Below, piece after piece: positions 6,254 to 9,052 of a stretch of 9,052 nucleotides of DNA. How positions within the stretch are numbered: position 1 is the first letter of the stretch; each line of letters opens with the position of its first letter. The notes under the pieces were generated by a model. That model made no database searches. It saw only the letters and a program-made list of their open reading frames with translations, and was not told the DNA's origin. The position numbers and the translations under genes were made by a program. The stretch comes from JANMDU01 sp043755865 (lineage in GTDB: Bacteria > Pseudomonadota > Gammaproteobacteria > Burkholderiales > Burkholderiaceae_C): positions 1 through 9,052 of the forward strand of contig JAYUSD010000113.1 in assembly GCA_043755865.1 (NCBI GenBank), read 5' to 3'.

Positions 6254-6877
6254 TCAGGGCTGCAAAGCGTATCGAGCGGGTGAAATTGATGCTGAATTTT
6301 CGCGCACGGCAACGATCCGCTGCATGAATCGATCAGGTTGCTCCGAGAAGCCATCTTCATACGCGATCACGCGAAGGCCACCTTCACTGCAAACTCGCAG
6401 AAGTTCACCCGGTTGAAGCAGAAAATCTGGGCGCGAGGGCTTGCCAACGGTTTCGTTGCCAGTGGCAAACGTTTCGTAAATCAACACGCCACCGGGGGCA
6501 ACGCTTTGCAATATCGTAGGCAGCAGCGGCCGCCAGAGGTAATTCGTCACGATCACGCCAGCGAATTTTTGTACGCCCTGAGCACCCTGAGCGCCTTGTG
6601 TGGTCAATGGCCACGGCCCATTTTCAATGTCAGCTTCGATCAATTGGCAACGACTGCGCTCTTCTGCGCTTAATTTACTTGCTATTAATTCAATAGCAGT
6701 CCGCGCAATATCTATGCCGGCTACCGCCCTGTTTTGTCTTAAAAAATGCATCAGATGCCGACCAGCACCGCAAGCCACATCCAACACGCGCCCACCGGTG
6801 GCGTCGTCAGCCACATTGCGCGGCACGAGATGCGCCCAGCGTGCAACCCATGGGGAAACATTTTCAGTACCGTGCAT
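6254..6877 (-). CDS. Class I SAM-dependent methyltransferase, TehB-like
   Basis: A small soluble Rossmann-fold methyltransferase of 207 residues; substrate unknown. SAM-binding motif I is VLDVACGAGRH (31-41), the acidic residue after strand 2 is Asp56 in AGID, and a motif II-like Asp83 sits in EADIEN. TNYLWRPLLP (111-120), APGGVLIYETFA (127-138) and GKPSRPDFLLQPGELL (145-160) match a family commonly annotated only as class I SAM methyltransferase in betaproteobacteria. Residues 95-103 (GAQGAQGVQ) are a small low-complexity insert encoded by a tandem 9-bp repeat. Residues about 52-66 are encoded by the AT-rich repeat also found in rarA. The ATG at 6875-6877 has only a weak purine stretch upstream and is 36 nt past the dehydrogenase stop. 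Placement before dapA suggests co-transcription, not a role in lysine synthesis. Confidence 0.85.
   Translation of the reverse strand: MHGTENVSPWVARWAHLVPRNVADDATGGRVLDVACGAGRHLMHFLRQNRAVAGIDIARTAIELIASKLSAEERSRCQLIEADIENGPWPLTTQGAQGAQGVQKFAGVIVTNYLWRPLLPTILQSVAPGGVLIYETFATGNETVGKPSRPDFLLQPGELLRVCSEGGLRVIAYEDGFSEQPDRFMQRIVAVRENSASISPARYALQP
6578..6595 (+). repeat. Tandem 9-bp repeat inside the methyltransferase gene
   Basis: CTGAGCACC is followed directly by CTGAGCGCC (8 of 9 bases identical), with a more degenerate unit TTGTACGCC just before. Nine bases is a whole number of codons, so the repeat lengthens a Gly-Ala-Gln run in the protein without breaking the frame. It looks like slippage in a surface loop. 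Confidence 0.6.
6679..6723 (+). repeat. 45-bp AT-rich palindromic repeat, copy B, inside the methyltransferase gene
   Basis: Contains a perfect 7-bp inverted repeat, TGCTATT (6680-6686) and AATAGCA (6692-6698), around a five-base centre. CCGCGCA and TGCCGGCTA follow. Matches rarA copy A at 36 of 45 positions and is read in the same frame, encoding AGIDIARTAIELIAS. AT-rich codons (ATT, TTA, ATA, GCA, AAA) cluster here and just downstream. The caveat is that AGID...AI is also normal methyltransferase sequence, so part of the similarity could be coincidental. Confidence 0.55.
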
Positions 6878-6913
6878 ACGCTGCTTTCTGTTGTGCGACC
6901 AGAGACTGTCGCT

Positions 6914-7726
6914 TCATTTCGGCTGAAACTCACGCTTCACCGCATTCAGTGCCATTTTTTCGACCAAGCCCGGCGCGATCAATTTGAGCCAACGCCCCAG
7001 CTTGCCTTTGGCCGTCATCACCACCTCGCGCTCGCGGCGATTCATCCCATCGATGATCAAGCGCGCGCACTCTTGCACCGTCATCGCACCGTCTTCCTTC
7101 AAGCCGCTTGATCCCAACGCTCGGCCAGTCGCATTGAGCCCATGCTGGCGAATCTGCGTGAGCACCACACCGGGATAAGCGGTGGTTACGCTCACACCAT
7201 GCGCTCGCATCTCAGCGCGCAGCGCTTCAAAAAATCCTGCTTGAGCAAATTTAGAAGCGCTATAAGCCGTGCGCCCCGGCACGCCGACGATGCCGGCCAG
7301 CGAACTCACGGCCACGATGCTGCCCTTGGCTGCGATCAAGTGCGGCAGCGCGGCATGCGTACACCACACGCTACCCCAGTGGTTCACCCGCATCACGTCC
7401 TCGTACCAAGCCAGCTTGTCCACAGGTACTTCTTCAAACAAAGCCTGCGCAGAAATACCGGCGTTGTTGATCAGCGCATCAATCTTGCCAAACTTTGCAA
7501 CGGCCTGCTCCACGAGCGCAGTGCACTCACCTCTGACGCCCACATCGGTGCGAACGCACAAGGTTTGAGCTCTAGTAGCCTCGCAGCGCTTGGCGACGGC
7601 TTGCAAGCCATCGAGCTTGCGAGCAGCCAATACCAAGCCCACGCCGGTCTTATGTGCAGCAGCCAGTTGCAGCGCGATCTCTGCACCAATGCCCTCGGAA
7701 GCGCCAGTGATGACTATTATTTTCAT
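6914..7726 (-). CDS. SDR-family NAD(P)-dependent oxidoreductase
   Basis: Classical short-chain dehydrogenase/reductase of 270 residues, probably cytoplasmic; the substrate cannot be deduced. Nucleotide-binding motif TGASEGIG (7-14), ADARK-type region after strand 2 (AARKLDG, about 35-40), NNAG (87-90), Asn115 in VNHWG, catalytic Ser142 in VSSLAG and YSASK (155-159, Tyr155/Lys159) give a complete catalytic set. The segment AYPGVVLT (about 188-195) is the usual post-catalytic PG motif. The Arg after strand 2 hints at NADPH preference. The C-terminus (AKGKLGRWLKLIAPGLVEKMA) resembles DltE/YqjQ-like SDRs with an amphipathic tail. The ATG at 7724-7726 gives the canonical N-terminus MKIIVITGAS but has no clear Shine-Dalgarno, and it lies inside a repeat-like palindrome. 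This is the first gene of the cluster ending with bamC; the next gene is 36 nt away. Confidence 0.9.
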   Translation of the reverse strand: MKIIVITGASEGIGAEIALQLAAAHKTGVGLVLAARKLDGLQAVAKRCEATRAQTLCVRTDVGVRGECTALVEQAVAKFGKIDALINNAGISAQALFEEVPVDKLAWYEDVMRVNHWGSVWCTHAALPHLIAAKGSIVAVSSLAGIVGVPGRTAYSASKFAQAGFFEALRAEMRAHGVSVTTAYPGVVLTQIRQHGLNATGRALGSSGLKEDGAMTVQECARLIIDGMNRREREVVMTAKGKLGRWLKLIAPGLVEKMALNAVKREFQPK

Positions 7727-7729
7727 AGC
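7713..7729 (+). repeat. Possible partial copy C of the AT-rich palindrome, over the SDR start codon
   Basis: ACTATTATTTTCATAGC resembles the core of copy B (GCTATTAATTCAATAGC). On the minus strand it reads GCTATG...ATAGT, and the SDR start codon is the ATG of the left arm. It is short and lacks the GCGC tail, so chance is possible. Confidence 0.3.
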
Positions 7730-8110
7730 AGAGTACGTAGGTTGGATGCCGGCGAAGTGGTGATTTGCTTAACATTCTATGAGTAAAGTTGCTGCAATGG
7801 TGTCACTCAAGCGCATCGAGCAAATTGAATAGTTGGCGCGCCAAGGCCTGCGCTCGCCGCAGTCGCCACGCCCTCAAAGGCAAGCTCGCGAGCCACGCGG
7901 CACCTGCCGCGTTATTTGACGATACGCTGCGCGCCCAAAATCGGCCACGCCAACTGCAGCGATCACAGGCCGGTGTGGGCGAGGAGAGTTCCAATTGCAG
8001 TACGCAAACAGTACTGGCAAAAGCAAACCTTGGCCAGTGAAGATTGCATAAATCACAAATAGGCCGCGAGGCAATGGGCATTTCGCCCGACCGATTTGTG
8101 GTATTCCACC
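7727..8110. other. 384-bp stretch without recognisable gene between SDR and IS4 element
   Basis: Short open frames exist on both strands: minus 7803-8123 (106 codons) and 7874-8113, plus 7789-8040. None has a ribosome site, a family motif or a plausible composition, and the two minus frames run through the insertion-sequence end. The minus frame ending at 7803 finishes with an Ala/Leu/Arg-rich helix-like segment (AQALARQLFNLLDALE) that could be the tail of a decayed gene, but I cannot name one. The SDR promoter must lie here; a minus-strand TAGAAT at 7779-7774 is the best -10 candidate, without a matching -35. Several hairpins crowd the end next to the insertion sequence. Confidence 0.5.
8054..8100. 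repeat. Nested inverted repeat adjacent to the IS left end
   Basis: CACAAATAGG (8054-8063) pairs with CCGATTTGTG (8091-8100) with one mismatch, enclosing GGGC (8076-8079) and GCCC (8085-8088) around a five-base loop. A third palindrome, GTGG-TATT-CCAC (8098-8109), abuts the insertion-sequence end, and ACTGGC/GCCAGT (8013-8018 and 8033-8038) lies just before. There is no T-run, so it is not a terminator. It could be a REP-like element or part of the insertion target; function unknown. Confidence 0.4.
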
Positions 8111-8127
8111 CAATACTGTTCATTTAG
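8111..8127 (+). repeat. Left terminal inverted repeat of the IS4-family element
   Basis: CAATACTGTTCATTTAG fits the pattern of IS4-group ends (C/T-AAT-R-C-Y-G-W-TCA-K-TTA). It sits 45 bases before the transposase ribosome-site start at 8160-8165, a normal leader length. The partner repeat is not in the window, so this rests on pattern recognition. Confidence 0.6.
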
Positions 8128-8145
8128 ATTAATATTGTGTATAGT
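8117..8145 (+). promoter_or_regulatory. Putative transposase promoter within the IS left end
   Basis: TATAGT (8140-8145) is a good -10 box. Seventeen bases upstream, TGTTCA (8117-8122) is a weak -35 (3 of 6) that lies within the terminal repeat, so transposase bound at the end could repress its own transcription. Weak transposase promoters of this layout are common. Confidence 0.4.
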
Positions 8146-8171
8146 GCGTTATCTCATTTAAGGAGACACGC

Positions 8172-9052
8172 ATGGCACGAACCAAAGCAAGTCTGGGTCA
8201 AGGCGCACGGCTGGCCGACTACCTCAGTGTTGGCCTTCTGGGGCGCATCTATCCTGCCCCTGTCATCGAAAAGCTGCTCGATGCGCACGAAGTCAACACG
8301 CAGCGCAGCCGCAGACTGCCCGCCCTCGTCACCAGCTACTACTGCATCGCCATGAGTCTGTATCCGCAGGCCGCCTACGAAGAGGTTTATGCCGTCGTCG
8401 CCGAGGCCCTGTCGAATCGGGGGCACGGCAAGGCTCAGTCGGCGCCCGTCAAGTCTGCCATCACCGCAGCACGCCAGCGCATCGGCTTTGCGCCACTGAA
8501 GAGTTTGATGGCGCAGGTTTGCAAGCCCTTGGCCGATCCGGTTACCCAAAGCCACGCCTTCTACGCCGGGCTGCGCTTGGTGGCCATCGATGGCAGTTGC
8601 TTTGATCTACCCGATGAGGCATCCAATGAGGCCGAGTTTGGCAGGCCGAGCAGCACCAGCGGGATCAGCGGCTTCCCGCAGGCCAAATGCGTCGCGCTCG
8701 TTGAATGTGCCACGCATGCCATCTTCGCTGCTGCTTTGGGCGCTTATAAGACTGCTGAGTGGAGTTTGTGCCAAGAGATACTACCCAGCCTTCAGCGCGA
8801 CATGCTGTGCCTAGCTGACAGAGGCTTTGCCGGCTACGCGCGTTGGAAAGAGGCCGCCGCCACGGGAGCACAATTGCTGTGGCGGGCTAAAAGCAATGCG
8901 CAGTTGCCAGTACTCCAAAGACTGCCCGATGGCTCATTCATGAGCGCCCTGTATCCGGATGAGACCAGTCACAGGAATGGCCGCAAGGCCATCACAGTGC
9001 GGGTGATCGAATACAGCTTGCCTGCGCTCCAAGCATCGCCCGGACAGCGCAG
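8172..9052 (+). CDS. IS4-family transposase (C-terminal part outside window)
   Basis: DDE transposase for cut-and-paste movement of its insertion sequence. The 293 codons in view are open to the edge with no frameshift or stop. The N-terminal part (about 15-115) matches the IS4 N-terminal domain (GRIYPAPVIEKLLDAHEV, RRLPALVTSYYCIAMSLYP, ITAARQRIGFAPLKSL). The catalytic RNase H-like domain starts with LVAIDGSCFDLPD, whose first catalytic Asp is D140. The second Asp is D216 in LADRGFAGYARW. The catalytic Glu with its Y-R-E-K signature should lie beyond the window. The ATG at 8172-8174 has a strong AAGGAG (8160-8165) six bases upstream, so the start is secure. Codon use is richer in GCC, CTG and GGC than in the local genes, consistent with a foreign element. 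A member of the IS4 group rather than IS10 or IS50, judging from the N-terminus. Confidence 0.92.
   Translation, partial: MARTKASLGQGARLADYLSVGLLGRIYPAPVIEKLLDAHEVNTQRSRRLPALVTSYYCIAMSLYPQAAYEEVYAVVAEALSNRGHGKAQSAPVKSAITAARQRIGFAPLKSLMAQVCKPLADPVTQSHAFYAGLRLVAIDGSCFDLPDEASNEAEFGRPSSTSGISGFPQAKCVALVECATHAIFAAALGAYKTAEWSLCQEILPSLQRDMLCLADRGFAGYARWKEAAATGAQLLWRAKSNAQLPVLQRLPDGSFMSALYPDETSHRNGRKAITVRVIEYSLPALQASPGQR

Larger units (their letters stand above)
8111..9052 (+). mobile_element. IS4-family insertion sequence, left part (right end outside window)
   Basis: The element is recognised by its transposase and by a terminal sequence at 8111-8127 of IS4 type. The boundary at 8111 is inferred from the resemblance of CAATACTGTTCATTTAG to the IS4 terminus (TAATGCCGATCAGTTAAG, recalled from memory; about 11 of 18 positions agree). 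The right inverted repeat, the target-site duplication and the end of the transposase gene lie beyond the window, so completeness cannot be judged. It is oriented opposite to all neighbouring genes. Confidence 0.8.

Noticed and set aside
5488..6327. 279-codon plus-strand open frame opposite dapA
   Set aside because: It is the antisense shadow of a well-supported dapA with all catalytic residues. It has no ribosome site or family motif, and its His/Ala/Arg-rich composition is typical of reverse-frame reading.
7142..7786. 214-codon plus-strand open frame opposite the SDR gene
   Set aside because: Antisense to a complete short-chain dehydrogenase and without recognisable motifs.
7779..7832. Plus-strand mini frame MSKVAAMVSLKRIEQIE in the gap
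   Set aside because: Seventeen residues, no Shine-Dalgarno, no conserved context; continuing past its TAG gives Arg/Pro-rich noise. Not supportable as a gene.
8154..8555. 133-codon minus-strand open frame opposite the transposase
   Set aside because: Lies wholly on the complement of an IS4 transposase that has a strong ribosome site; no independent support.
1..9052. CRISPR array, tRNA/rRNA genes, defence, toxin-antitoxin or prophage systems
   Set aside because: No regularly spaced repeats, no tRNA-like cloverleaf or rRNA sequence, and no proteins with such motifs were seen on either strand.

Overview
The window looks like a stretch of chromosome from a betaproteobacterium in the Burkholderiales, most likely Comamonadaceae. 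This rests on a moderately GC-rich sequence, full-length housekeeping proteins of proteobacterial type (DapA, BamC, RarA, Liv transporter), and a short AT-rich palindromic repeat (GCTATT...AATAGC followed by GCGC) of a kind I associate from memory with Comamonadaceae genomes. The genus cannot be fixed from the sequence alone.

Layout: every recognisable gene from position 1 to 7726 is on the minus strand. Read in the direction of transcription there are three blocks. (1) A tight cluster: short-chain dehydrogenase, class I SAM methyltransferase, dapA, bamC. The gaps are 36, 31 and 19 nt, and the cluster ends in a clear rho-independent terminator at 4155-4180. The dapA-bamC adjacency is also found in E. 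coli, and it links lysine/peptidoglycan precursor synthesis to outer-membrane protein assembly. (2) rarA (mgsA), the replication-fork AAA+ ATPase. It appears to have its own promoter, whose -10 box lies so close to the ATG that the mRNA may be leaderless. A terminator lies downstream at 2585-2624. (3) livH-livM-livG, the membrane and ATPase parts of a high-affinity branched-chain amino acid ABC importer. livG runs off the left edge of the window; livF and the binding protein are not in view.

The right end is different. After a 384-bp stretch with no recognisable gene but several nested hairpins, an IS4-family insertion sequence starts at about 8111 on the plus strand. Its left terminal inverted repeat and the first 293 codons of an intact-looking DDE transposase are present; the rest lies beyond the window.

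I found no convincing new multi-gene system. The most interesting signal is a 45-bp element, 80% identical between its two copies. The copies sit inside two unrelated genes (rarA and the methyltransferase) in the same reading frame, and a third, partial copy appears to overlap the start codon of the dehydrogenase gene.
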